From positions 248,001 through 312,000 of the forward strand of contig NIOE01000003.1 in NCBI GenBank assembly GCA_002205125.1: a DNA stretch of 64,000 nt, given 5' to 3'. How positions within the stretch are numbered: position 1 is the stretch's first letter; the number at the start of each line of letters is the position of its first letter. The stretch comes from Roseateles noduli (GTDB taxonomy: Bacteria > Pseudomonadota > Gammaproteobacteria > Burkholderiales > Burkholderiaceae_C). The notes under the pieces were generated by a model. The model searched no databases, was not told the origin of the DNA, and saw only the letters and a list, made by a program, of their open reading frames with translations. This document shows, in pieces, positions 1-8,391 of the stretch. Made by a program: the position numbers and the translations under genes.

Positions 1-1839
1 GCGCCGTTCGGCGTGCGCGGCTTGCGCCTCTACACCGACGGCATCCCGGCGACGATGCCCGACGGGCAGGGCCAGGTCACGCACTTCGACCTGGCCTCGG
101 CCGCCCGCGTGGAGGTGCTGCGCGGGCCGTTCTCGGCGCTCTACGGCAACAGCTCGGGCGGCGTGATCGCGCTGGTGAGCGCGCCGGTGCGCGAACGCTT
201 CGCCGAGCTGGACCTGGACGCCGGCAGCGCCGGACTGCGCCAGGCGCGCATCACCGCCGGGACGCCTTTCGGCGACGGCTGGGAGGCGCAGGTCGGCGCG
301 TCGCGCATGGAGACCGACGGATTCCGTCCGCACAGTGCCGCGCGGCGCACGCTGGCCAACGGCCGCCTGGCCTGGACGGGTGCGCGTGATCAGGTCCTGC
401 TGCTGGTCAGCGACATCGACCAGCGCGCGCAGGATCCGCTCGGGCTGACCGCGGCGCAGTTCGCCGCCGATCCGGACCAGACCGCGTCGCAGGCGGAACA
501 GTTCAATACCCGCAAGAACGCGAGCCAGACGCAGCTCGGCGCGCGCTGGCGGCATCGTTTCGACGACGGCGGCATCCTGTCCGAGAGCGCGCTGACCGCC
601 TACGCCGGGCGTCGCTCGGTGACGCAGTGGCAGTCCATCGCCGTGGGCGCGCAGACGCCGCCGGGCAGCGGCGGCGGGGTCGTGGACTTCAGCCGGGACT
701 ACGACGGCGTCGACGCGCGCGTGGTGTGGCGGCTCGGCCCGGCCACGCTGGCCACCGGCGTGAACCTGGAACGCCAGGAGGACGACCGCCAGGGCTACGA
801 GAACTTCCTCGGCACGGGCCCGTCGCAGCAGCTGGGCGTCACGGGCGCGCTGCGGCGCGACGAGCAGAACCGCGCCGTCACGCGCGAGGCCTACGCCCAG
901 GGCGAACTCCCGCTGACGACGACGCTCACCGCCAGCGCCGGCGTGCGCGCGGGACGGGTCTCGCTGTCGGCGCGCGACCGCTTCCTGGGCAACGGCGACG
1001 ATTCCGGCTCGCTGCGCTACGACTACACGAATCCGGCGCTCGGCCTGGGCTGGAAGGTCGCGCCGTCGTTGCTGCTGCATGCCGCGCTGGGGCGCGGATT
1101 CGAATCGCCGACGCTCAACGAGCTGGCCTATCGCGCCGACGGACAGGGCGGCTTCAACACCGCCTTGCGGCCGCAGAAGAGCGTGCAGCAGGAAGTCGGC
1201 GCGAAGTGGCGCGCCGGGACCGTCGAGCTCGACGCCACAGCCTTCCACGTCGCCACGCGCGACGAGATCGGCGTGCTGACCAACAGCGGCGGACGATCGA
1301 GTTTCCAGAACGTCGGCCGCACGCGGCGCAGCGGCGTGGAACTGTCCGGCGCCTGGGACGTCACGCCGCGCTGGCGCGCGCAGATGGCGCTCGGGACGCT
1401 GAAGGCGAGCTACCGCGACGGGTTCCTGACCTGCACCGGCACGCCGTGCCCGACCGCCAACGTGCCGGTGGCCGCGGGCAACCGCATCGCGGGCACCAAT
1501 GGCGGCAGCGCCTACGCGGAGCTCGCGTGGCGGCCGTTCGAGGCCGCGCGCGACGGCGAACTCGCCGTCGAATGGCGCGGCATGAAGCGCACGGCGGTGA
1601 ACGACATCAACAGCGAATCGGCGGGCGGCTACGGCGTGCTCCACCTGCGCGCCCGGCACGGCTGGACGCTCGGCGCGATGCGGGCGGAACTGATCGCGCG
1701 CGTCGACAACGCCGCCGATCGTCGCTACGTCGGCAGCGTCATCGTCAACGACGGCAACGGCCGGTTCTACGAGCCGGCGCCCGGGCGTTCATTCTGGCTG
1801 GGCCTGTCGCTGCGCGCGGCGTCGCCCCGGGAGCCATGA
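1..1839 (+). CDS. TonB-dependent outer-membrane receptor (5' end missing, PqqU/YncD-like)
   Basis: Outer-membrane TonB-dependent transporter, cut by the left window edge; the reading frame is open from base 1. The first visible residues belong to the plug domain: RLYTDGIPATMPDGQGQ, followed by VEVLRGPFSALYGNSSGGVI. This is the plug signature of iron-complex/PQQ-type receptors and resembles E. coli YncD (PqqU). The remaining ~550 residues alternate short turns and amphipathic strands, as expected for a 22-stranded barrel. The protein ends with NAADRRYVGSVIVNDGNGRFYEPAPGRSFWLGLSL, typical of the last barrel strands. The signal peptide and TonB box would lie upstream of the window. The last 51 bases overlap the convergent gene on the other strand. 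The substrate is not determined; the YncD-like assignment rests only on the plug motif. Confidence 0.9.
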   Translation, partial: APFGVRGLRLYTDGIPATMPDGQGQVTHFDLASAARVEVLRGPFSALYGNSSGGVIALVSAPVRERFAELDLDAGSAGLRQARITAGTPFGDGWEAQVGASRMETDGFRPHSAARRTLANGRLAWTGARDQVLLLVSDIDQRAQDPLGLTAAQFAADPDQTASQAEQFNTRKNASQTQLGARWRHRFDDGGILSESALTAYAGRRSVTQWQSIAVGAQTPPGSGGGVVDFSRDYDGVDARVVWRLGPATLATGVNLERQEDDRQGYENFLGTGPSQQLGVTGALRRDEQNRAVTREAYAQGELPLTTTLTASAGVRAGRVSLSARDRFLGNGDDSGSLRYDYTNPALGLGWKVAPSLLLHAALGRGFESPTLNELAYRADGQGGFNTALRPQKSVQQEVGAKWRAGTVELDATAFHVATRDEIGVLTNSGGRSSFQNVGRTRRSGVELSGAWDVTPRWRAQMALGTLKASYRDGFLTCTGTPCPTANVPVAAGNRIAGTNGGSAYAELAWRPFEAARDGELAVEWRGMKRTAVNDINSESAGGYGVLHLRARHGWTLGAMRAELIARVDNAADRRYVGSVIVNDGNGRFYEPAPGRSFWLGLSLRAASPREP

Positions 1840-3078
1840 ACGCCTGGTGACGGTCGCCGACGCTGGCGGCAGCTCCGGCAGAGGCAGGTCGTAGCGGTTC
1901 CTCGTGTCCTCGATGAGCCGCCAGAGCGTCTTCAGGCGCTCGTTGTCCGCCTCCACGCGTCGCGCGTCGTCCTTGCCCGGTCGCTCCAGGCCCCTGGAGA
2001 TCGTGTCCGCCGCCTCGACCGTCGTCCGGAGCAGCTTCTCCGCGGCCCGCCGACGAAGCGGTCCTGAGGCCCTCAGCCGCAGGCCGATGGCATCGCGCAG
2101 CAGCGGCGCGACGGTTCTGTCCCGCCGCTTGAACGGGTTGAACGGGGCGTAATGACGCAGCCACGCGGACAGCTCGTTGTCCGCGACGTACGCCGGCGGG
2201 TCAGCCCGGCGCGGCGGTGCAGCCACGGGCCGCGAAGGTCTGGAGGCGGCTGTCGCACCCACCACCGTCGCCGGCGGTGTCGGTGGAAGCACGGTCGTGC
2301 GCATCTCGCTCTGGCAGTGGGCGCGAGGCACGGTCTGGACGGCATCGGGGCCGTCCGGACGGCGAGGGGACAGCCAGATCGTCACGTGATTGGAGAAACG
2401 TTCGAACAGGTCCTGCATCGTCGCGCGAGGATGTGCCCGGAGCACGTTCTGGAACGTGCTGATCGTGTCGACGCTGCGATAGATCGCATCGCGGCTCAAT
2501 CCCGCCTGCCGGTCGCCTTGGTCGGCGCGTGGCCAGCGGTGCCAGCCCAGGGCGGTGTCGAGGGACGCCACCAGCACGTGGGGGGCTATCCGCAGGATCC
2601 CGTCGACGAGCGTCGGATCGAGCGGCTGTTCCCAGCCGCCGCCGCCTCGCGCTGCCGCCAAAAACAGGTCAGGGGGCGTGCGCATGTCGTCGATCCTCAA
2701 GAGGAGGGGTTGCAGCGCGTCGTCCTCAGGAAACGCCGGGGTCGCGTCGACGCCGCCGGGACATGGCGTCCCCCAGCGGTTGGTGAACAGGCGAGACAGC
2801 GCTCGCGCCTGCATCGGACCGGGCGGCCATGCGCCGGGCGACGCCCCGGCGCGCAGACGCACGCCCCAGCCCGCTTCCAGGAACTCTTCGAGGCAGCGGG
2901 CCATCGATGCCCGTACCGTCGCGGCCCGGTCGCGGTCATGTTGGTCGGCGGATCGGTCGGCCAGCCGGTCGATGAAACGGGCTTCGCACGGCCCCAGGCG
3001 GGCCGGGTCGTGGATGTTCGACGCCGGGAGCGGTGGCGCCGCGCGCGCGCCGATGCACAAGGACTGCGAGAGAGGCAT
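1789..3078 (-). CDS. Unrecognised 429-aa protein, last gene of a three-gene operon
   Basis: I do not recognise this family. The ATG at 3078 follows GGGAG with an 8-base spacing, and it starts 4 bases after the stop of the preceding gene, so it is probably translated from the same mRNA. The 429-aa product has no clear signal peptide or membrane segment. Residues ~240-290 form a Pro/Ala/Arg-rich low-complexity stretch (TVLPPTPPATVVGATAA) between an N-terminal ~240-residue region and a charged, helical C-terminal region rich in Arg and Glu. The C-terminus is very basic (GRRRAQRQAQPE). Its last 51 bases overlap the tail of the TonB receptor gene on the opposite strand. The unlinked low-complexity hinge and lack of export signal leave a cytoplasmic or secreted-effector role equally open. 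Confidence 0.6.
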   Translation of the reverse strand: MPLSQSLCIGARAAPPLPASNIHDPARLGPCEARFIDRLADRSADQHDRDRAATVRASMARCLEEFLEAGWGVRLRAGASPGAWPPGPMQARALSRLFTNRWGTPCPGGVDATPAFPEDDALQPLLLRIDDMRTPPDLFLAAARGGGGWEQPLDPTLVDGILRIAPHVLVASLDTALGWHRWPRADQGDRQAGLSRDAIYRSVDTISTFQNVLRAHPRATMQDLFERFSNHVTIWLSPRRPDGPDAVQTVPRAHCQSEMRTTVLPPTPPATVVGATAASRPSRPVAAPPRRADPPAYVADNELSAWLRHYAPFNPFKRRDRTVAPLLRDAIGLRLRASGPLRRRAAEKLLRTTVEAADTISRGLERPGKDDARRVEADNERLKTLWRLIEDTRNRYDLPLPELPPASATVTRRSWLPGRRRAQRQAQPE

Positions 3079-3082
3079 GGTG

Positions 3083-3616
3083 TCAGCTCCCAGGGCGCGG
3101 ATTGGAGATCGCGGCGGTCGTCGCGGCCGTCGCGGCCGCCTCGATGCCGAGGCGTCGCGCGAGTTCGACCAGCGCGGCGTCCAACCCCGATCGCAGGCCG
3201 AGCTCCACGAAACCGTTGGTGTCCATCAGTTCCACCAGGTCGTCGCACGCGAAGCGCTGACGGCCGTCGGCCACATGGACCCCGACGCGGCGCAGCACAT
3301 CGTCGCGGACGCTGCGGTCCGACGTGGCATCGGCAGCATCGAGCAGCGCGATCAGCGGACGGTCAAAACCGTCGATCAGCGCCTCCAGATCGACGATCGC
3401 ATCGTCCAGCGCGACGGTCAGGCGCGCACGGTCGGGATGCGTCTCGCAGCGCTCGACCACGGCGCGTCGCAGATCGTCCACGGCCAGTTGCAAGCGGCGG
3501 CGCGTCTGGGTCCAGGTCTGGCGTGGCGCCGGGCACTTCGCCGTGGGGCGCCCGGGGCGTGACTTCAGCGCAGGGGGGCCGACGGGCTCGACGCGCGAGG
3601 GGGGCAGGTTCGTCAT
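3083..3616 (-). CDS. Unrecognised 177-aa helical protein, middle gene of the operon
   Basis: Unrecognised. After a proline-rich, basic N-terminus (~30 residues) the sequence is strongly helical, with regular Leu/Ala/Asp/Arg spacing, for example DDLRRAVVERCETHPDRARL and ALDDAIVDLEALIDGFDRPL. It is likely a small helical bundle or coiled-coil partner protein. There is no signal peptide or membrane segment. It lies 31 bases after the preceding gene and 4 bases before the following one, so the three are probably co-transcribed and may form one complex. The ATG at 3616 has only a weak Shine-Dalgarno sequence, suggesting coupled translation. Confidence 0.55.
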   Translation of the reverse strand: MTNLPPSRVEPVGPPALKSRPGRPTAKCPAPRQTWTQTRRRLQLAVDDLRRAVVERCETHPDRARLTVALDDAIVDLEALIDGFDRPLIALLDAADATSDRSVRDDVLRRVGVHVADGRQRFACDDLVELMDTNGFVELGLRSGLDAALVELARRLGIEAAATAATTAAISNPRPGS

Positions 3617-3647
3617 CCCTGTATGTCGTCCGGCAACGTGCGCTGGT

Positions 3648-5189
3648 TCAGGCGTCGTTCCTGACGTCGACTGTCGACAGGTACCAGTTCAACGAGGCGT
3701 GCCGCTCCGCCAGCGCCGCCAGGTCCTCCGTCTCCTCGGCGGGCTGACCGAGCAACTGTTCTCGCGTGGCCACACAGGACCGCGCCCAGTCGCTCAGGCG
3801 CAGGATCTGATCGGCGCAACGTTGCACCACCGCGCGGCTCGGCCAGAGCGCCAGCGCGGCCTCTGCCGATCCAGGGCCGCTCAAGCCCACGGCCTTGGCG
3901 ACCAGCGCCAGTTCCCGCTCAGTCGGACTGCAGCGCCTGGCAATGACGTCGGCGCTCATGCTTGCGCTCAACTGCGCGAGCGCGCGTTGGAGGTCCAGAC
4001 GCATCGGCATGCCCTGGTCCGCATCCGGGGACGAGGGGACGGGCGCCTCCGCAGCCGCGGTCGTCTGATCGCGGCTGTCCTCCTCCGGTTCTGCCAGGTA
4101 CCGCTCAGGCTGGAGGATCCATGGACGCCCCGCCTCGTCCACGAGAACGCCTTCCCGCGACGACCGGGACTCACCCGCACACAGCGCCACCAGCGCCAGA
4201 GCCTCCATGGCCCTGGGGCTCCCCTCGCGGGTCAGCGATGCGGTCAGCCGGGCCCGCGCTTCGCCCTCGGCGTCATCGGGCTTCGAGAGACACAGGTCGA
4301 AATCGGGTGGCGCGCGCATCAGCAGTCCCAGCGTCCAGGCCGCGTCCGAGACCGCATGCTGCGGATCGTCTGCGCGCAACCCGCTCCAGGATCCCGGCAT
4401 CTGCACGAGATGTGCCCGAGACTGCCCGAGCGGGACAGCAAAGCCGACGTTCTTGTTCAATGTATCGGCCAGATGGCAGTGGAGTCTGGACAGACTCAGT
4501 GCCCGCGGAGCCATGACGGTCATCGGCTTGAACGCGTAGGCCGGCTTGCCCTGCGCGTCGAGGATGAAGTCCAGGCCGAGTTCGTCGGCCGCGTGGAACA
4601 CGCCGAACGCGTCCTTCATGGCGACGGCATGAGCAAAGTTGGCCTGGGCCAGCCCGGGTGACGACGGCCGGAAGGTCAGATCGTTGAACGCCCCGTCGAT
4701 GCGGTGCTGATGCGTCTCGCGCGCGAACTGCCGGACGTCGCGAGCGAATTGCCAGTCCAGCGTATCGGGGGTCGCGGACGTCCTCAGGAAGACGTCGGCC
4801 GCGTCGGCCGTGCGCTGCGCTGCCAGGGAAATCCGGCCCCCGTCAGCACCCAGGAGTTCGATCCCGCGCGCGCACAGGGTCCGGAACGCGACATCCTGGG
4901 TCGACTCATGTCGTTCGATCAGCGTCTGCACATCGACATGCGCTCCATGCGCGCTGCCCGTCCGCTTGGCCCGATCGGATCGTTCGATGAGGCCGGCGCT
5001 GAACTTGAGCTCCGCGGGGTTCAGGCGGAAGGGGGCCACCTTTCCGATCGTGACCTCAAAACCGTCGAGTTCGATCGACGTGTGGTCGTAGGCGTGGACT
5101 TGCGGAGGATGCTGGGATCTGCGAAAGAACGGCATGTCGGAGGTGTCGCCGATGGCGCGCATGCGCCCGGCAACGCTGGGAAGTTGCAC
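3648..5189 (-). CDS. Unrecognised ~500-aa protein, first gene of the operon
   Basis: Unrecognised. The 513-aa frame opens at a GTG (5189). ATG codons at 5162 and 5135 are alternative starts; the one at 5135 begins MPFFRRSQHPP, and no start has a strong ribosome site. Residues ~30-330 look like a globular domain, with stretches such as AMKDAFGVFHAADELGLDFILDAQGKPAYAFKP, LSLSRLHCHLADTLNKNVGF and GQSRAHLVQMPGSWSGL. An acidic, Ser/Pro-rich hinge (residues ~375-400) leads to a helical C-terminal third. There is no signal peptide. It heads a leftward operon with two equally unknown genes, and a ~145-base gap separates it from the stop of the kinase gene to its right. Secreted effector or regulatory roles are possible, but neither is supported by a motif. 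Confidence 0.6.
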   Translation of the reverse strand: MQLPSVAGRMRAIGDTSDMPFFRRSQHPPQVHAYDHTSIELDGFEVTIGKVAPFRLNPAELKFSAGLIERSDRAKRTGSAHGAHVDVQTLIERHESTQDVAFRTLCARGIELLGADGGRISLAAQRTADAADVFLRTSATPDTLDWQFARDVRQFARETHQHRIDGAFNDLTFRPSSPGLAQANFAHAVAMKDAFGVFHAADELGLDFILDAQGKPAYAFKPMTVMAPRALSLSRLHCHLADTLNKNVGFAVPLGQSRAHLVQMPGSWSGLRADDPQHAVSDAAWTLGLLMRAPPDFDLCLSKPDDAEGEARARLTASLTREGSPRAMEALALVALCAGESRSSREGVLVDEAGRPWILQPERYLAEPEEDSRDQTTAAAEAPVPSSPDADQGMPMRLDLQRALAQLSASMSADVIARRCSPTERELALVAKAVGLSGPGSAEAALALWPSRAVVQRCADQILRLSDWARSCVATREQLLGQPAEETEDLAALAERHASLNWYLSTVDVRNDA

Positions 5190-5333
5190 AGGCAGGCTTT
5201 GTCACGTGCCCCCCCGGCTCCGGTTTGCCAAGCGAATTGATATCCGTCATTCGCGTCATCGACGAGCAGGAAACTTCTGCCGAACCCGTCGCATCCGTTC
5301 AAGGATCGGACGTCTGCCGTCCTGTCGTCGGCC

Positions 5334-7385
5334 TCAATTCGCCGCGAGCTGCTCGACAAGGCGCATCAGCAGCTGCGGCTTGAGCGGCTTGGCCAGGTGC
5401 GCGTCGAAGCCCGCCTGCAGCGCCTGCTGCCGGTCCAGGTCGCGCGAGAACGCCGTCAGCGCGATCGCCGGCAGGCGTTCGCCGGGAACCTCCAGCGCGC
5501 GGATGTCGCGGATCAGCTCGTAGCCGTCGCGGCCCGGCAGGCCGATGTCGCTGACCAGCAGGTCGAACGCGCTGCCCGCCAGCGCCAGCAGCGCCTCGTC
5601 CGCGCCGTGGACCACGGTGACCCGGAGCTCGCGCTCCTCGAGGATCAACTTGAGCATCGCGCCGGCGTCCACGTCGTCCTCGACGACGAGCACGCGCAGG
5701 CCGGTCAGCAGGACCGGCGGGCCATCCGCTGCGGCCGTGCCGGCACCGCCGCCGACACCGGCCTCGCCCAAGGTGCCCGGCGTGCCCACGGTGCCTTGGG
5801 TGCCCAAGGCGCCGAACGCGCTCAGGCCGCCGGAGGCCGTGTCCGTCTCGACCACCGCCGGCGCCGCGGCTTCGCCGGGCAGCCAGAAGCGGATCGCCGC
5901 GCCGTGGCCGCGGCCTTCGCTGCGCACGTCGACCCAGCCGCCGTGCGCCTCGACCAGGCTCTTGACGATCGCCAGCCCCAGGCCGAGGCCGCCGTGCTGG
6001 CGGCTGCTCGCGGCGTCGCTCTGCGTGAAGCGGTCGAAGACATGCGGGAGGAACTCGGGCGCGATGCCCTGGCCCTGGTCGCGCACTTCGACCACCACGC
6101 CCGCGTCCTGAGCGCGCAGGCCCAGCGTGATCGCGCTGCCGCGCGGCGAGAACTTGGCCGCGTTGCCCATCAGGTTCCACACCACCTGCTGCAGCCGGCC
6201 GCTGTCGGCCAGCAGCACGGTGGCCTCGTCGCGCAGGTCGAGCTCGATCCGATGCCCGCTCTCGTCCAGCGTGTGCTGGATCGCGGACACCGCCGCGCGC
6301 AGGACCTCGCCGGCCTCGACGCGCTCGCGCGCCAGCGGCAGCTTGCCGATGTTCATCCGCGACATGTCCAGGATGTCCGTGATCATGCGCGCCTGGATCG
6401 TCACGTTGCGGTCGATGGCGGACAGGCCCTTGACCAGCAGCTCCGGCGGACTGTGCCGCTGCAGCACGTGCGTCCAGCCCATGATCGCGTTCAGCGGCGT
6501 GCGCAGCTCGTGCGACAGCACGGCGATCAGGTCGTCCTTCATGCGCGACAGCGCCTCGGCCTCGCTGCGGGCGCTGCGCTCGCGGTCCAGCAGCTCCTGG
6601 CGCTGCCGCGCGAGCACCTGGCGCTGCGAGATGTCCGCGGCCATCGCCATGCACACGCCGGGTTCGATCGGCGGCGAGGCGGTCCATTCGACCGGCACGT
6701 CCGCGCCGTCGTTGGACCGCAGCGGGAATTCGGCGTGCAGCCCGTCCTGGCCGAGCGCCGTCACGAAGGCCCGCGCGGCGGGCTGGTCGCTCCGGCCGAC
6801 GAAGTCCGTCAACGGCCGTCCGATCACGGCGTCGCCTTCGTCCGGCCCGAGGCCGAGCAGGGCCAGCATCGCCGGATTGGCGTCCAGCAGCGTGCCGTCG
6901 CCGGCCTTGAGCAGGCAGATGCCGCCCGGCGCCTGCGCGTACACGGCGCGGAACTTGGCCTCGCTGCGGCGCATCGCGTCCTCGGCCGTGCGCGTGCGCA
7001 CCAGCGCCTGGATGGTCGACACCAGCACCGCCGGTTCCACCGGGTGGGTGAGGTAGGCATCCGCGCCGGCGTCCAGGCCGCGGACCTTGTCCTCGTCGGT
7101 CAGGTAGGCCGCGGTCAGGTGGATCACCGGCAGCCGGAAGGTGCTGACCTGCGCGCGCAGGCGCTGGCAGAGTTCGAAGCCGTCGATGTCGGGCAGGTGG
7201 ATGTCGAGCACGACGGCCGACAGCGCCTGGTCCGCGATGCGCAGCGCCTCCGCGCCCGTGGCCGCCTCCACCGTGGGGAAACCGGCCGCGTGGAGCTGGC
7301 GCACCGTCGTGTAGCGGCCGATCGGGTCGTCGTTGACGACCAGCACGAGATGCTGCGACCGGTCGATGAAACGCGCCTCGCTCAT
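5334..7385 (-). CDS. Hybrid histidine kinase REC-PAS-HisKA-HATPase-REC
   Basis: 683-aa soluble hybrid sensor kinase. It starts at the ATG MSEARFIDRS, which overlaps the previous gene's stop as ATGA. Order: receiver 1 (residues ~12-130, phospho-acceptor D61), PAS (~140-255), HisKA with H292 in SHELRTPLN, HATPase with RLQQVVWNLMGNAAKF (N box), DQGQGIAP (G1) and GGLGLGLAIV (G2), a Gly/Thr-rich linker (GALGTQGTVGTPGTLG), then receiver 2 with a D in SDIGLPGRDG and an intact KP. Oddity: in receiver 1 the conserved switch lysine is replaced by histidine (AYLTHPVEP, H113). It is the last gene of the stressosome operon, so a role as an output or relay kinase of that module is likely by position. A reading frame continuing upstream of this ATG is only an alternate-frame shadow of the next gene. 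Confidence 0.9.
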   Translation of the reverse strand: MSEARFIDRSQHLVLVVNDDPIGRYTTVRQLHAAGFPTVEAATGAEALRIADQALSAVVLDIHLPDIDGFELCQRLRAQVSTFRLPVIHLTAAYLTDEDKVRGLDAGADAYLTHPVEPAVLVSTIQALVRTRTAEDAMRRSEAKFRAVYAQAPGGICLLKAGDGTLLDANPAMLALLGLGPDEGDAVIGRPLTDFVGRSDQPAARAFVTALGQDGLHAEFPLRSNDGADVPVEWTASPPIEPGVCMAMAADISQRQVLARQRQELLDRERSARSEAEALSRMKDDLIAVLSHELRTPLNAIMGWTHVLQRHSPPELLVKGLSAIDRNVTIQARMITDILDMSRMNIGKLPLARERVEAGEVLRAAVSAIQHTLDESGHRIELDLRDEATVLLADSGRLQQVVWNLMGNAAKFSPRGSAITLGLRAQDAGVVVEVRDQGQGIAPEFLPHVFDRFTQSDAASSRQHGGLGLGLAIVKSLVEAHGGWVDVRSEGRGHGAAIRFWLPGEAAAPAVVETDTASGGLSAFGALGTQGTVGTPGTLGEAGVGGGAGTAAADGPPVLLTGLRVLVVEDDVDAGAMLKLILEERELRVTVVHGADEALLALAGSAFDLLVSDIGLPGRDGYELIRDIRALEVPGERLPAIALTAFSRDLDRQQALQAGFDAHLAKPLKPQLLMRLVEQLAAN

Positions 7386-8362
7386 GCGTCGGGCACCTCC
7401 GTGGCGACTCCCGTGGCGACTCCCGTGGTGGCTCCCGTGGTGGCTCCCGGTGCGGCCGCGTCGGCAGCGATCGCCGCGTCGGCCGCGTCGGCCGCCCCCG
7501 GCAACCGCAGCGGCAGCGTCACGGAGAACACCGAGCCCACGCCCGGCTCGCTGCGCAAGCCGACGCGCCCGCCCAGCAGCTCCGCCAGCCGCTTGCTCAG
7601 CGACAGACCCAGGCCCGTGCCGCGCAGCCGCTTCTGGATCGGCGAGCCGATCTGGGTGAAGTCCTGGAAGATCGCATCGTGGAACTCCGCCGCGATGCCG
7701 ATGCCGGTGTCGGCGACGGAGAAGGTGATCTCGTCCTCGCCGGCCACACCCGAAGGGCCCGGCGCGGTCACGGCGCTCACCCGCACCTCGCCTTGCGCGG
7801 TGAACTTGAGCGCGTTGGAGATGTAGTTGCGCAGGATCTGCGACAGCTTGGCGTCGTCGGTGAACAGCTGCGCGATGCCCTGCGGCTCCTCGAAGATCAG
7901 CTGCACCTCCGGGTTGACCAGCACCGGCTTGAACATGCCGCGCAGCGCGGCGAACAGGTCGACCAGCTCGAACCAGGCCGGCGACACGTCGATGCGGCCC
8001 GCCTCGACCTTGGCCAGGTCCAGCAGGTCGTTGACCATGTCGGCAAATTCTTCCGACGTGGTGCGGATGAAGTTGACCTGCTTTTCCTGCTCGTCGGTCA
8101 GCGGTCCGTCGACGCGGTCCAGCAGCAGCCGCGTCAGGCTGCGGATGGACGAGATCGGCGTGCGGAACTCGTGGCTCATGTAAGCCAGGAAGCGGCTCTT
8201 GAGTTCGGTGGCCTGGCGCAGCTGCTGCGCCTGCGTGTCGAGTTCGGCGTACAGCGCCAGCACGCCGCGGTTGGTCTCGTCGAGCTCCGCCTGCAGCGCC
8301 TCGAGCTGCGCCTGGGAGGCGTCCAGCGCGTCGCGCAGGGCGGCGGGATCGTCGGTGGGCAT
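7382..8362 (-). CDS. Soluble histidine kinase, HisKA-HATPase
   Basis: 326-aa kinase with no membrane segment. The ATG at 8362 is preceded by AGGAAGG at good spacing, which decides it against the ATG at 8395 that overlaps the preceding stop. Residues ~10-55 form a coiled coil (QAQLEALQAELDETNRGV) of the kind used for signal transmission. HisKA follows with H64 in YMSHEFRTPISS. HATPase motifs are RNYISNALKF, DTGIGI and GTGLGLSLSKRLAELLGG. The C-terminal tail is low-complexity Ala/Thr/Gly, encoded by 12-base tandem repeats at 7397-7445. No sensor domain is present, so input probably comes from a partner; the adjacent RsbT/phosphatase genes are the obvious candidates. Its stop overlaps the start of the hybrid kinase downstream (ATGA), implying coupled synthesis. 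Confidence 0.88.
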   Translation of the reverse strand: MPTDDPAALRDALDASQAQLEALQAELDETNRGVLALYAELDTQAQQLRQATELKSRFLAYMSHEFRTPISSIRSLTRLLLDRVDGPLTDEQEKQVNFIRTTSEEFADMVNDLLDLAKVEAGRIDVSPAWFELVDLFAALRGMFKPVLVNPEVQLIFEEPQGIAQLFTDDAKLSQILRNYISNALKFTAQGEVRVSAVTAPGPSGVAGEDEITFSVADTGIGIAAEFHDAIFQDFTQIGSPIQKRLRGTGLGLSLSKRLAELLGGRVGLRSEPGVGSVFSVTLPLRLPGAADAADAAIAADAAAPGATTGATTGVATGVATEVPDA

Positions 8363-8391
8363 GGTGTCCTTCCTGTGCATGTCTCGCCCTG

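Noticed and set aside
2152-3747. Long plus-strand frame over the unknown operon
   Set aside because: Extremely Arg-rich, no ribosome site; the minus-strand frames have good spacing and start sites.
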